DNA of 64,000 nucleotides from a bacterium (GCA_023139105.1 JAGLOF010000052.1:77825-141824), one strand, 5' to 3'; positions 55,006 to 62,965 are shown, counted from the stretch's first letter. Program-made: numbers and translations. The notes: a model not told the origin generated them from the sequence alone.

Positions 55006-57342
55006 TCATTGGCTATATTCAATAGATAAAATTAAGTTTCGGCCCGGCGCATTGATGCCCGAGGCATGTTCACGATAGTTCAGATCAAGTATATTTTCAA
55101 TGGCGGCTAAAATTTGTACTGAATGTGGCAATTGTATCCGGGTGCGCAAATTCAGCGTATACCAGCCTGGTGTGCCATAGGGACAGATTCGATCATCGTC
55201 AAGGTCGTCTTCTGAGAGCCTGTTCTGTTTGCCGGCGAATCGTATGTAGGTTTCAATCATGTGGCGATTATTTTGCCAGCGTAGAGCCGCCATACCAAGG
55301 ACTGGCGGGATCTTGCTCAATGGTTGATTCGTTGTCAAATTCTGGCCGCGGGTGGTTGATGCATTGCCGTACATCCGAAGCCTTTGGCTCAAAATGAGTT
55401 CAAGTTCTGCTTCTATACCGTAGATAGAGGCATTGCCCGTGTTTTGTTTTGATTTGATCTGATAGTCAATACCATTGTGGTTGAATGTCGAATCTCCCAG
55501 GTAACTTGCATTTGCATTTTCCAGGATATGGTGGATCCGGGAATAATATGCAGATACAGATCCTTTTAATTTCTCTTTTCGCCATTTTAAACCTAGATCA
55601 AAGGAGTTCATTGTCTCTGGCTTCAACTTGGAATTTGGCACTTCCCAGATATTGCCTTTTGATTCTCCCAGTTTGGAGAGGTCACTGAGATTGGGAGCGC
55701 GGAAGGCCTGTCCCATGTTGGCATGGATGAATGTATTCCCGGCTAATCGAAAGCTAAATGCAAGGCTGCCTGTCAAAGCTTGAAAAGATTGATCGATTTC
55801 TTCCCATAATGAGCCTGTTTCATCGAGCGGCAAGTTGAAATTAGTGTTGAAATGACTGTAGCGTATTCCTCCAACAGCAGTAAATCTTGATGTCAGGCTC
55901 AATTCATCTTGAATATATGCGCCAACGCTATTGTAACGTGCAAGATTAGGGTAGCGGCCTCGCAAAGCCGGTGTGAAGGCTTTATCATGGCCTTGCTCCG
56001 CAGTGCTATGTATTAGATCTCTATAATGTTCAATGCCGTATATAAGTTGATGACGTCCTTTGAAGGCCTGGGCCTGCAATGTGAACCCCCAGGTATCAAC
56101 ATTATCATATTCATTGGAAATTATTGATTGAGCTGTTTTTTGTGTTAATCTTCCTTCTGACTGACGTTGAAAAGAGATTGTAGTCTGAAGATTAGACATC
56201 CACTCTTTATCAAAATTTTCCTTATATTTTATATAGGCCAGGTTTCTGTCCTGATTACGATACAGCCATTTGAAATAATTGGAATTTTCGTATTTATCGT
56301 ATCGCGGTACTTCCGGACGGCGGGAGATCTGGTATGCAGCAATGATGCTGCGTTTTTGATTTGGGCGAAATAAAATTTTTATGTTGGCATCACCGGCCTT
56401 GAAAGCTGTAGGATTTTGAATGACATCTGGAGATTTGTTTAAAAAAGCATTACCACCTTTTGAACCTCTTTTAAGATGTCCGAATTTTTTAAGACTCAGT
56501 CCACCCTCAACAGCTACTTTTGCTGATGTCCATCTGAATTCTGCGCGGCCTGAACGTTCCTTATCTACAGTGGCTATGCGGCTATAGAGTTTGTATTGGA
56601 ATGAATTATCAGTAGAGTAATTATCTAAATCGGATATTGCATTGATGGTGCCACCCAGTGCATCTGAGCCGTATAAGACGGACATGGGACCGCGTACAAC
56701 CTCAAGGTGTTGCACCATTTGATAGTCTACACTGCCAAGATAGGGGTGATTGCCCCTGCGATAAGTTGAATTGTTAAGGCGTATACCATCGATTAACAGT
56801 AATATTTGATTGGAAGATAAACCTCGTATTATTGCAGAGCCGCCGCCATGGCTTGTCTTCTGAACAGCAATGCCTGTTTCTTCCCTCAGAGCTTCGGGCA
56901 GTGCCTTAGCCTGCCTTTCACGGATAGTGAACGCTGGCAGCAGATTGATTGGAGCAGGGATCTCCAGGGATGTTTTGTCTCTTCGAGCAGCTGTGATCAT
57001 TATGTCAGGTGCCTTTAAAATGTGCTGTGTCATGGCAATTTTACCCAGATTTTCTATCTGCCCGGCAATGATAATAATACGCTGAAGACGCTGCGCTTTA
57101 AAGGCTATGTGATGTAATATAACAGTATAAATACCGGCGGGAATATGAGGGAGCAGAAAGTGCCCCCTGGCATCGGTGATCGAACCATAATGAGTATTTT
57201 CCAATAGAATATGCAGACCGGCAACGGGTTTTCCATCACTATCAACAATAATTCCTTTGAGCCTGCCGTTATCAGACTGTGCAAAAGATATGTTGAATAG
57301 TATTACAATAAATAAAAGGGTGATTTTGGACACAGGTTTCAT
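55006..57342 (-). CDS. TonB-dependent outer-membrane receptor with carboxypeptidase-regulatory domain
   Basis: 778 residues. A signal peptide (1-21) and CarboxypepD_reg-like domain (about 25-105: GIIVDSDGKPVAGLHILLEN ... HFLLPHIPAGIYTV) precede the plug (about 115-230: LPEALREETGIAVQKTS, AIIRGLSSNQILLLIDG, VVRGPMSVLYGSDALGG) and a 22-strand barrel ending in SIEYSQ. This is the SusC-like N-domain plan of FCB bacteria but shorter than SusC, closer to vitamin or metal receptors. No SusD partner is present; the partner downstream is an M14 peptidase. AAGGAA lies 6 nt before the ATG. Confidence 0.9.
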   Translation of the reverse strand: MKPVSKITLLFIVILFNISFAQSDNGRLKGIIVDSDGKPVAGLHILLENTHYGSITDARGHFLLPHIPAGIYTVILHHIAFKAQRLQRIIIIAGQIENLGKIAMTQHILKAPDIMITAARRDKTSLEIPAPINLLPAFTIRERQAKALPEALREETGIAVQKTSHGGGSAIIRGLSSNQILLLIDGIRLNNSTYRRGNHPYLGSVDYQMVQHLEVVRGPMSVLYGSDALGGTINAISDLDNYSTDNSFQYKLYSRIATVDKERSGRAEFRWTSAKVAVEGGLSLKKFGHLKRGSKGGNAFLNKSPDVIQNPTAFKAGDANIKILFRPNQKRSIIAAYQISRRPEVPRYDKYENSNYFKWLYRNQDRNLAYIKYKENFDKEWMSNLQTTISFQRQSEGRLTQKTAQSIISNEYDNVDTWGFTLQAQAFKGRHQLIYGIEHYRDLIHSTAEQGHDKAFTPALRGRYPNLARYNSVGAYIQDELSLTSRFTAVGGIRYSHFNTNFNLPLDETGSLWEEIDQSFQALTGSLAFSFRLAGNTFIHANMGQAFRAPNLSDLSKLGESKGNIWEVPNSKLKPETMNSFDLGLKWRKEKLKGSVSAYYSRIHHILENANASYLGDSTFNHNGIDYQIKSKQNTGNASIYGIEAELELILSQRLRMYGNASTTRGQNLTTNQPLSKIPPVLGMAALRWQNNRHMIETYIRFAGKQNRLSEDDLDDDRICPYGTPGWYTLNLRTRIQLPHSVQILAAIENILDLNYREHASGINAPGRNLILSIEYSQ

Positions 57343-57454
57343 AGAATTCCTTCAAGGGGCAGAGGGGGTGTTTCATAATTCAATGTACTTATAGTACGTA
57401 TTTAAGTGAATTGAAATATGGGGAAAACATAGTCGAAAATCAATGAAAATATGA

Positions 57455-57486
57455 AAAAAGGCCATACTAAAGAGTATGGCCTTTTT
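57455..57486 (-). terminator. Perfect 14-bp hairpin terminator
   Basis: AAAAAGGCCATACT (57455-57468), loop AAAG, then AGTATGGCCTTTTT (57473-57486). The A-run/T-run pair makes it usable on both strands; by position it ends the AMP-ligase transcript ahead of the TonB receptor gene. Confidence 0.85.
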
Positions 57487-57515
57487 AAAATCACAAATAG
57501 CAAATCCCAGTTACT

Positions 57516-57550
57516 AAATCCCAAATCCCAAATCCCAAATAACAAATGGC
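57516..57550. repeat. Heptamer tandem array (AAATCCC)3 + AAATAAC + AAATGGC
   Basis: Five units of 7 nt, three identical AAATCCC, directly between the perfect hairpin and the end of the AMP-ligase gene. Partial units (CAAATAG, CAAATCC) extend it leftward. Confidence 0.9.
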
Positions 57551-57566
57551 TATTGTATTTGATATG

Positions 57567-59087
57567 TCAGGAATCAGATATTTGTTTACGCACCATATCG
57601 GTAATCTGCCTGAAAGCCATCTTGCCCGATCCCATCTTTGGTAGTTCTTCAAATATGATGAATTTATTTGGTATTGCAATTGATGGTAGTTGCTCGCTCA
57701 TTTTTTTAACTAAAGATTTTTTGTCAACTTCACCAGTCACAGCAGCAATCAGTCTTGCGCCTTTTCGAGGATCCGGTACTTCAACTATGCAGCAGTCGAT
57801 ATTTGCCGGTAGTAATTCTTCGAGTACGCTCTCTGTTTTTACCAGGGATACCATCTCCCCGCCAATTTTGACAAATCGTTTCAAGCGGCCTTTATGCCAT
57901 AGAAAACCTTCGTCATCCAGCACACCCATGTCTCCTGTGTCATACCAACCATCGGTAATACGCAAGCTGGTCTCTTCCAGATCATCAAAATAACCTTTCA
58001 TGATCAGATCACCTTTAACCAGGATTTTGCCCTCTTTACCCGTTGATAGTGATTTCCCTGTATTTACATCTGTAATACGTACTTTAACATTGAAAAGTAC
58101 TTTGCCAATAGAACCGGGGCGGTTGGCATTGAGTCTATTTACAGATACTACCGGACTGGTCTCAGTTGCACCGTAACCTTCCAATAATTCTATGTTATGC
58201 TGTTCTTTATAACCCTTTCGCAGTGCTGCGGGTGTTTTGTCGGCTCCGGGCACCATATAGACAATGCTGTTAAAATCACCGGGTGAGGCTTCACGTAGAA
58301 AGCCGTTAAAGAATATGGGTGTTCCCGTTATCATTGTGGGACGTTCTTCACGAATAATTTTTGGTATTCTCTTATAGTCCAGGGGATTGGCATAGGTAAC
58401 AGCCGTCATGCCCTGAGACATTGGCAGCCAGAAATTTGTGTTGAAACCAAAGACATGGAATAGTGGAAGAATGGACATGATAGAGTCATCACTGGTTAGT
58501 GGAATGGCTTCCATGATTCCTTCAATATTTGATCCCAGATTTTTATGTGTTAATTGTACGGCCTTTGGTTCTTTTTCACTGCCGGATGTAAAGAGGATTA
58601 CAATGTTGTCATCAGCAGTGGCTTTTGGCAGAGTGTTAATAATTGATGAACAGGACATTTTTGATTTTAATGCCGCACCCAGTTTATCAGCAAGGCCGAT
58701 TGTTTCCATAATATCTTCAATATATATAAATCCTTTAACAGGACGGCATTGGATTTTTTCAATTAGAGCCTTTGATACGATGATTGTCTTAAACCCACAT
58801 TTTTTCTGTGCATATCGGCAGTTGATTGCAGCACCGGTTGAGTAATTAATCATCACAGGTACTTTTCCTGCCATTAGCAGGCCGATAGTCGTGAGGAAAG
58901 AACCGGCGGAAGTCGGGATCATCACACCAATATATTTATCATTATATTTTTTAAATTTTTTAGCTAGTATCAGAGAGGCAATAAGGGCCTTTGAATAGGG
59001 GACTCGCTTTTCTGTGGTGCAATCAATAATTGCCATTTTTTTAGAAAACTTTTTAGCCATTTTGATAAATTGATGATGCAGAATCAT
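57567..59087 (-). CDS. AMP-forming acyl-CoA/acyl-ACP synthetase-like ligase
   Basis: 506 residues of the ANL superfamily: P-loop VILFTSGSEKEPKAVQLTHKNL-type A3 motif (TSGSEKEPK), GYGATETSP (A5), YDTGDMGVLDDEGFLWHKGRLKRFVKIGGEMV (A7-A8), and the C-terminal Lys in GSGKMAFRQ. It resembles the acyl-ACP synthetase half of Aas, without the fused PlsC domain. It would activate a fatty acid or similar carboxylate as acyl-AMP and pass it to CoA or a carrier protein. GGAGGG precedes the ATG at 59087. Confidence 0.87.
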   Translation of the reverse strand: MILHHQFIKMAKKFSKKMAIIDCTTEKRVPYSKALIASLILAKKFKKYNDKYIGVMIPTSAGSFLTTIGLLMAGKVPVMINYSTGAAINCRYAQKKCGFKTIIVSKALIEKIQCRPVKGFIYIEDIMETIGLADKLGAALKSKMSCSSIINTLPKATADDNIVILFTSGSEKEPKAVQLTHKNLGSNIEGIMEAIPLTSDDSIMSILPLFHVFGFNTNFWLPMSQGMTAVTYANPLDYKRIPKIIREERPTMITGTPIFFNGFLREASPGDFNSIVYMVPGADKTPAALRKGYKEQHNIELLEGYGATETSPVVSVNRLNANRPGSIGKVLFNVKVRITDVNTGKSLSTGKEGKILVKGDLIMKGYFDDLEETSLRITDGWYDTGDMGVLDDEGFLWHKGRLKRFVKIGGEMVSLVKTESVLEELLPANIDCCIVEVPDPRKGARLIAAVTGEVDKKSLVKKMSEQLPSIAIPNKFIIFEELPKMGSGKMAFRQITDMVRKQISDS

Positions 59088-59149
59088 ATTGTATCCCTCC
59101 CCTTGTCGGTAGATTCCTCTTAAGGATGCCTTTACGAAACGTATAAAGC

Positions 59150-60307
59150 TTATTTTATATAATCAATTTTCGTCGGGGAATCAAATAGAATTTTTATTTG
59201 ATAATCCACATTGCGTTCACGCTGATAGGCTATGAGTTTGTCAAAACAACCGTCTGCGGCACCAACATATTCCGGTGGGCTTATGCCTATGTGGCTGTAA
59301 CTGCCATCCAATACCAGTCTTGCAGTTCCTGTACAAGGAAAGCCTGTTGTGCGTGCCATTGAAGAGAGACCGGTCTCCGGGTCAGTTCTGTCCAGCATAT
59401 CAATTTGTACTTTTATGGGCTGGTCGTCTTTTACGCCCTTCACTTCGATGCGCATGATTGTGAATTCTTCATCCTGTGGTGTCAGTTTCCAAATGGGGAA
59501 GAGTAATGCCGTTGTCACATCAATGGGACGGATTTGAGTACCCTTGACATCCATTAATTCCTCTGAGAAAAAACCGGACTCACGCAGCATGCGCATTTTT
59601 TCTATATGCCCGGGATAACGCATTGTTTTTTCAATCATATCAGGAATTGGAATTGTCTCGATAAGGCTGCGAAGGCCGTCTGTATTAAAGGCTTCCAAAG
59701 TACCAATGTCTTCAAAGTCTATTAGTTCCGGTTCGGATAATGCTGGCATGACCACTTCTTCTCCATCGCGCACATAGCGGGCAGGACGGAGGTATTCTTC
59801 TATTACATCGATAGGGCTAAAGGGAGCCTTATATTCATAGGGCCAGCGGCGCACGCGCGGCAGGCCGCCCACCAGACAGCGAAAGCCATCCACTTTGAAT
59901 TGTGTGTTGTAATAACCCAATGAGAGATTGGATATGCCCGGCGCAACTCCGCAATCCATGATTGCTATAACGCCGCGTTCTTTGGCCAGAGCATCCAGTT
60001 CAAAGGGATCTTCGGGATAGAAGGATATATCTACAATATTTTTACCTGCATCAATAACTGTACGCATGGTCTCAAATCCCATGAATCCGGGCACGGCTCC
60101 AATCACCAGATCTGCAGGAGCTATGGCCTGGCGCACTACATCTGATTTGGAAAGGTCGGCTTCCAGAACATCAATGTTTAATGTGTCTTTCAGCTCAGCC
60201 AGTCGGGTGGCATCCAGATCTGCCACCACAACATCAAAATCGTTCATTAAATCTCTGGCCATGGCACCGCCAACCATGCCGCCACCGAGTATAATAATTT
60301 TTTTCAT
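59150..60307 (-). CDS. Saccharopine dehydrogenase-like (NAD(P)-dependent reductase)
   Basis: 385 residues from the ATG at 60307 (AGGGGAG 5-6 nt upstream). The frame is open further to 60391, but that extension is translated heptamer repeat (LLFGIC-type low complexity). The Rossmann motif is IIILGGGMVGGAMARDL, with VVADLDA after the next strand; DCGVAPGISNLSLGYYN is the family's central motif. Relatives act in lysine/saccharopine or carboxynorspermidine metabolism. Lone gene 62 nt upstream of the AMP-ligase on the same strand. Substrate unknown. Confidence 0.87.
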   Translation of the reverse strand: MKKIIILGGGMVGGAMARDLMNDFDVVVADLDATRLAELKDTLNIDVLEADLSKSDVVRQAIAPADLVIGAVPGFMGFETMRTVIDAGKNIVDISFYPEDPFELDALAKERGVIAIMDCGVAPGISNLSLGYYNTQFKVDGFRCLVGGLPRVRRWPYEYKAPFSPIDVIEEYLRPARYVRDGEEVVMPALSEPELIDFEDIGTLEAFNTDGLRSLIETIPIPDMIEKTMRYPGHIEKMRMLRESGFFSEELMDVKGTQIRPIDVTTALLFPIWKLTPQDEEFTIMRIEVKGVKDDQPIKVQIDMLDRTDPETGLSSMARTTGFPCTGTARLVLDGSYSHIGISPPEYVGAADGCFDKLIAYQRERNVDYQIKILFDSPTKIDYIK

Positions 60308-60326
60308 AGGTGCTCCCCTGTTTATG

Positions 60327-60396
60327 AAATAACAAATTCCAAATAACAAACAACAAATAGCAAATTGCAAAAGACAAATTCCAAATAACAAATCGC
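60327..60396. repeat. Heptamer tandem array, ten AAATNNC-type units
   Basis: AAATAAC, AAATTCC, AAATAAC, AAACAAC, AAATAGC, AAATTGC, AAAAGAC, AAATTCC, AAATAAC, AAATCGC: ten units in strict 7-nt register. The array is in the 5' leader of the saccharopine-dehydrogenase-like gene, starting 19 nt before its start codon. Confidence 0.9.
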
Positions 60397-60464
60397 AAAT
60401 ATGGTTACTCAGACAGGATCAGTCCTGTTTGTAATTTGTATATTGTTTTTTGGAATTTCACAAG

Positions 60465-60704
60465 CTATATATTAATAATAATCTTAAATGAAAAGAGTAC
60501 TGTGATCCATCCCAGTAATAGAGCAATGCTTGGTGCTTTCAGTCTCTCCCAGCGTGTGATACTGTAATATATTGAGTATGGTGGAATCAGTGAAAAGAGT
60601 ATGGCATGGACAGGACTCTCTTGCCAGGCCCGGTGTGTCATCCAGGCATATGAACCCAGAACTATGAGATAGCCGGGTAAGAGAAAAGGAGATAGCCAGA
60701 TCAC
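60465..60704 (-). CDS. Small two-helix membrane protein (hypothetical)
   Basis: 79 residues from a GTG at 60704 that overlaps the upstream stop as GTGA. Two hydrophobic stretches (about 3-22 and 52-77) with W, Y and R residues at the borders look like a real membrane protein: LSPFLLPGYLIVLGSYAW and ALLLGWITVLFSFKIII. No family recognised. A second frame (60484-60726) over the same DNA is less hydrophobic and is treated as a shadow. Confidence 0.55.
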   Translation of the reverse strand: MIWLSPFLLPGYLIVLGSYAWMTHRAWQESPVHAILFSLIPPYSIYYSITRWERLKAPSIALLLGWITVLFSFKIIINI

Positions 60705-60922
60705 ATCTTGCCATCCAGGAATTCAATGTTCCGTACCTTGAAAGGGACTACGTGGCGGCCATTATTATCTTCTACTACAACTTGGCCTTTCTTTTTTCCT
60801 TTTTTAATTCGTCGGATAAGTCTGTGTGAGTGCAGAGCTCCGTTTCGGTCAAAATAATGCACAACTGCGTTTTCTGCCTGGGTGGCAAGGAAGCCAAGTT
60901 GTATGTCGTCATGGTCGGTCAT
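60701..60922 (-). CDS. Small basic protein (hypothetical)
   Basis: About 73 residues from the ATG at 60922 (protein begins MTDHDDIQLGFLATQAEN). The frame extends to a TTG at 60970, but that adds an unlikely hydrophobic stretch. There is a strongly basic patch (RRIKKGKKKGQ) between beta-rich segments ending VVPFKVRNIEFLDGK. No Shine-Dalgarno site is visible, so a leaderless or weakly translated start is possible. It ends overlapping the GTG of the membrane protein, which suggests coexpression. Function unknown. Confidence 0.55.
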   Translation of the reverse strand: MTDHDDIQLGFLATQAENAVVHYFDRNGALHSHRLIRRIKKGKKKGQVVVEDNNGRHVVPFKVRNIEFLDGKM

Positions 60923-61029
60923 AGAATCAATATACAATTTCAAGGCAAAAGTTGAAAGGAAAAAGGGCAAAATAGTTGCAGATCAAGTTGGTGAGGTATC
61001 TGAGAAAGAGGTTCGTGCCCACAAAGAAT

Positions 61030-61275
61030 TTATTCATCGGCAATTTTCCTGGTGACGCACTGTTTGACTATTTCTCTAATGTCTCCTGATTCGTCAGAGG
61101 TCTCAATTTGTACGGAGCCGCGTAGCTCACGTAAAACCTTGACTGGTTTTAAGATGAGGGTTTCATTGCGTTTTACAAAGATGATTTTATCATTGGTCTG
61201 AAGATGAAGTGAATCACGGAGTTTTTTAGGGATTGTGACCTGACCTTTTTGTGTAATTGTTGAAGTATACATCAT
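61030..61275 (-). CDS. AbrB/MazE/SpoVT-family swapped-hairpin DNA-binding protein
   Basis: 81 residues. MYTSTITQKGQVTIPKKLRDSLHLQTNDKIIFVKRNETLILKP is the classic AbrB/MazE N-terminal domain (GQVTIPK). The C-terminal tail (40-81) is acidic and would bind a partner if it were an antitoxin. No toxin gene adjoins it in this window, so it may be a stand-alone regulator or a solitary antitoxin. A double palindrome at 61290-61324 directly upstream is a strong candidate for its own operator. Confidence 0.87.
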   Translation of the reverse strand: MMYTSTITQKGQVTIPKKLRDSLHLQTNDKIIFVKRNETLILKPVKVLRELRGSVQIETSDESGDIREIVKQCVTRKIADE

Positions 61276-61289
61276 GATGTCCTTTTACT

Positions 61290-61338
61290 AAAAGTCATTA
61301 CTTTTGTTAAAAGTGATGACTTTTTTATTATTTGTCAA
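61290..61338 (-). promoter_or_regulatory. Promoter region of the AbrB-like gene with double palindromic operator
   Basis: AAAAGTCATTACTTTT (61290-61305), 3-nt spacer, AAAAGTGATGACTTTT (61309-61324). Each half is nearly palindromic and the two are inverted copies differing at one position. A consensus -35 TTGACA reads on the minus strand at 61338-61333; the operator lies where the -10 would be. Confidence 0.65.
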
Positions 61339-61649
61339 GGATTTCTTGAAGGGAGTTTCAATGGCCTAAGATAATACGGAAAAGAACATGTAGCAATGGA
61401 ATGTGAATGGATGATGGAAGAGCTGAAAGAAAGAGCAATTGTACACGGATAATGCGGATTATACTGATAAGCTCCGGATAGAGTTATGCTCCTTAAGGAC
61501 GACCGTGGCAAATTTCCTGGAGGTTTTGCAGGATTAATAGTAAATTGGAATGTATATTTAGAAAACTGTCAATTGTAGGCTCCTGACAGAGGCATTGACC
61601 TCCAGTAGGCATGAAGAACTCAGGAGTGACAAATGATAAAAAAGCCGTC

Positions 61650-61674
61650 ATCCCTGCATGCTTCTGGCAGGGAT
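61650..61674. repeat. REP-like palindrome in a 535-nt gene-free gap
   Basis: ATCCCTGC (61650-61657), 9-nt loop, GCAGGGAT (61667-61674), within a sequence of the 'GTCATCCCTGCATGCTTCTGGCAGGGATCCA' kind seen between genes in many bacteria. The gap 61276-61810 holds, besides the AbrB promoter, no ORF I trust. Confidence 0.6.
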
Positions 61675-61810
61675 CCATCATTCGCAGGCTCACATATATG
61701 AGCAATATCGTGTAGTACTTTTTCTAAACAAGTTCAATTTGTAATTCCACAGGAATTTTACTATTTTACAATTTATTGGATGCTTAAAGTGCCGGGGAGA
61801 GGGATTACTA

Positions 61811-61964
61811 ATGTCTAAAATATCACAGTTTTATGGTATAATTGTTTCAATGTTTTATGATGATCATAATCCGCCTCATTTCAATACATCAAGATGAATT
61901 AAAACGAGACTGGGAGTTGGCGGCAAATAATGAGGTGCTTAAAAAGATCGAACCTCTTAAATAG
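61811..61964 (+). pseudogene. DUF4160 remnant (internal deletion and frameshift)
   Basis: ATG at 61811 gives MSKISQFYGIIVSMFYDDHNPPHF, the start of DUF4160 proteins, then TCA AGA TGA stops it at 61897. In the +1 frame from 61887, HQDELKRDWELAANNEVLKKIEPLK runs to a TAG at 61962-61964, which is the family's usual C-terminus. The middle of the domain (roughly 30 residues) is missing, and the two parts are out of frame. It lies 10 nt upstream of a DUF2442 gene, its normal partner. Confidence 0.75.
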
Positions 61965-61974
61965 GGATGATGAT

Positions 61975-62241
61975 ATGCTGGTTGATGTTGTAAAAGCCGA
62001 ATACTGTGAAAAATATAAAATAGAAATTATATTTGATGATGGCGCAAGTGGTGTAGTGGATTTTTCACAATACCTGGAAAAAGGTGGGGTTTTCGAAAAA
62101 TTCAAGAATATTGAATTTTTCAAGTCATTTTACGTTGACCCGGAAGTTGGTGTGTTAACATGGCAAAATGAAATTGATATTGCTCCTGAAACACTATATT
62201 CTTATGTTGCTCATGGGCGGCTTCCTTCCTGGATGGTCTAA
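61975..62241 (+). CDS. DUF2442 domain protein
   Basis: 88 residues from the ATG at 61975 (AGGG 8 nt upstream); the frame is open from 61930, but that part overlaps the DUF4160 remnant. Family pattern: VVKAEYCEKYKIEIIFDDGASGVVDFSQYLEKGGVFEKF-type start with F-D-D-G, then YVDPEVGVLTWQNEIDIAPETLY. DUF2442 and DUF4160 are very often adjacent and behave like a toxin-antitoxin-type pair in context, though the biochemistry is unsettled. Here the DUF2442 half is intact while its partner is broken. Confidence 0.8.
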   Translation: MLVDVVKAEYCEKYKIEIIFDDGASGVVDFSQYLEKGGVFEKFKNIEFFKSFYVDPEVGVLTWQNEIDIAPETLYSYVAHGRLPSWMV

Positions 62242-62432
62242 ACTTCCTATCTTACAAATCTTAATTCTGACTACTTTGTGATAAGTTTATTTCAATGCTG
62301 TCTCTTCTGCATGTATTCCATACCCATCTTTGTTAGTGTTTACCCGCCAATAATTATTTTGTTTAAAATTAGTATTTGTTAAAAAAGGAAATAATGGGGC
62401 TATGTGTGTGTTTTGGAATTTGAATTATAGTA

Positions 62433-62485
62433 TTGTTGCAAGTTTTGCAACAACATAGTCTGTATTGTGGCACACCTTGCAACAA
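62433..62485. promoter_or_regulatory. Inverted repeat plus third copy of TTGCAACAA
   Basis: TTGTTGCAA (62433-62441), GTT, TTGCAACAA (62445-62453): a perfect 9-bp dyad; a third TTGCAACAA follows at 62477-62485. It sits in the 389-nt gap 62242-62630, which otherwise shows no gene. Confidence 0.5.
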
Positions 62486-62630
62486 ATAAATATATGCTTT
62501 GGCTGGGGTGGCATGTGTAAGCTTATATTTTTTTTGATGTTATAAGGGAGTAACATTTCCTGGTATGATTGTTGAACAAAGTTATTTTGATTATATCTCA
62601 ATTACCTTATTCACATTATCATGACGTATT

Positions 62631-62798
62631 ATGACACGAGATGATATTATCCGGATTATAGACCGTTTGCTCAAGGCTGGAATTAAAGGTCAAATCCAAA
62701 TTGATTTTTGCGGTGACGGCCAAAAGGCCAAACTGCGTTTTACCAATATTTCTCTTGAGGATATGGAGAAGTTGGAACGGGTGAAGCAGGAGCACTGA
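62631..62798 (+). CDS. Small ORF, 55 aa (hypothetical)
   Basis: Open from ATG at 62631 to TGA at 62796-62798. The protein starts MTRDDIIRIIDRLLKAG and ends LEDMEKLERVKQEH: two amphipathic helices around a basic beta-hairpin-like centre (KGQIQIDFCGDGQKAKLRF). The composition and codon pattern look protein-like, but there is no clear ribosome site and no family match I know. Confidence 0.5.
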   Translation: MTRDDIIRIIDRLLKAGIKGQIQIDFCGDGQKAKLRFTNISLEDMEKLERVKQEH

Positions 62799-62829
62799 GG
62801 CTCTTGTCGTTGGGGGGTAGTGGGGCGGC

Positions 62830-62864
62830 ACTTTAAACTTTAAACTTTTTACTTTAAACTTAAA
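62830..62864. repeat. Heptamer tandem array (ACTTTAA), five units
   Basis: ACTTTAA, ACTTTAA, ACTTTTT, ACTTTAA, ACTTAAA in 7-nt register. On the other strand the unit reads AAAGTTT, the same AAAGT core as the array at 39026-39067. Confidence 0.85.
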
Positions 62865-62886
62865 AAAACGGTTATTCAATAAAACG

Positions 62887-62945
62887 AAGCCGGCATTTTT
62901 TTCTGGGCTGCTTATGTGTGAGCAGTGTGGAGGGGGTGCCGGTTT
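62887..62945 (+). promoter_or_regulatory. Structured leader before the last gene
   Basis: AAGCCGGCA (62887-62895) can pair with TGCCGGTTT (62937-62945), one G-U, closing a loop that contains CTGCT/AGCAG (62908-62912 with 62921-62925). AGGAGG (62954-62959) and the ATG follow at once. No known riboswitch core recognised. Confidence 0.4.
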
Positions 62946-62965
62946 CATGTTGTAGGAGGATAAAT

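Noticed and set aside
57451-57993. Plus-strand ORF of 180 codons
   Set aside because: Starts in the terminator and repeat array and runs antisense through the clear AMP-ligase gene.
60308-60391. N-terminal extension of the saccharopine-dehydrogenase-like protein as a membrane anchor
   Set aside because: The hydrophobic residues come from translating the heptamer repeat; a good ribosome site and Rossmann start lie at 60307.
60327-60396. CRISPR-like array
   Set aside because: The units are contiguous 7-mers without spacers, and no cas genes are present.
61493-61705. Minus-strand ORF of 70 codons
   Set aside because: It is translated from the REP-like palindrome and surrounding non-coding repeat sequence; no ribosome site or protein-like pattern.
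62468-62480. Sigma-54 promoter: TGGCAC...TTGC
   Set aside because: GG and GC are 10 nt apart instead of the 12 needed for -24/-12 elements, and the TTGC is explained by the TTGCAACAA repeat.
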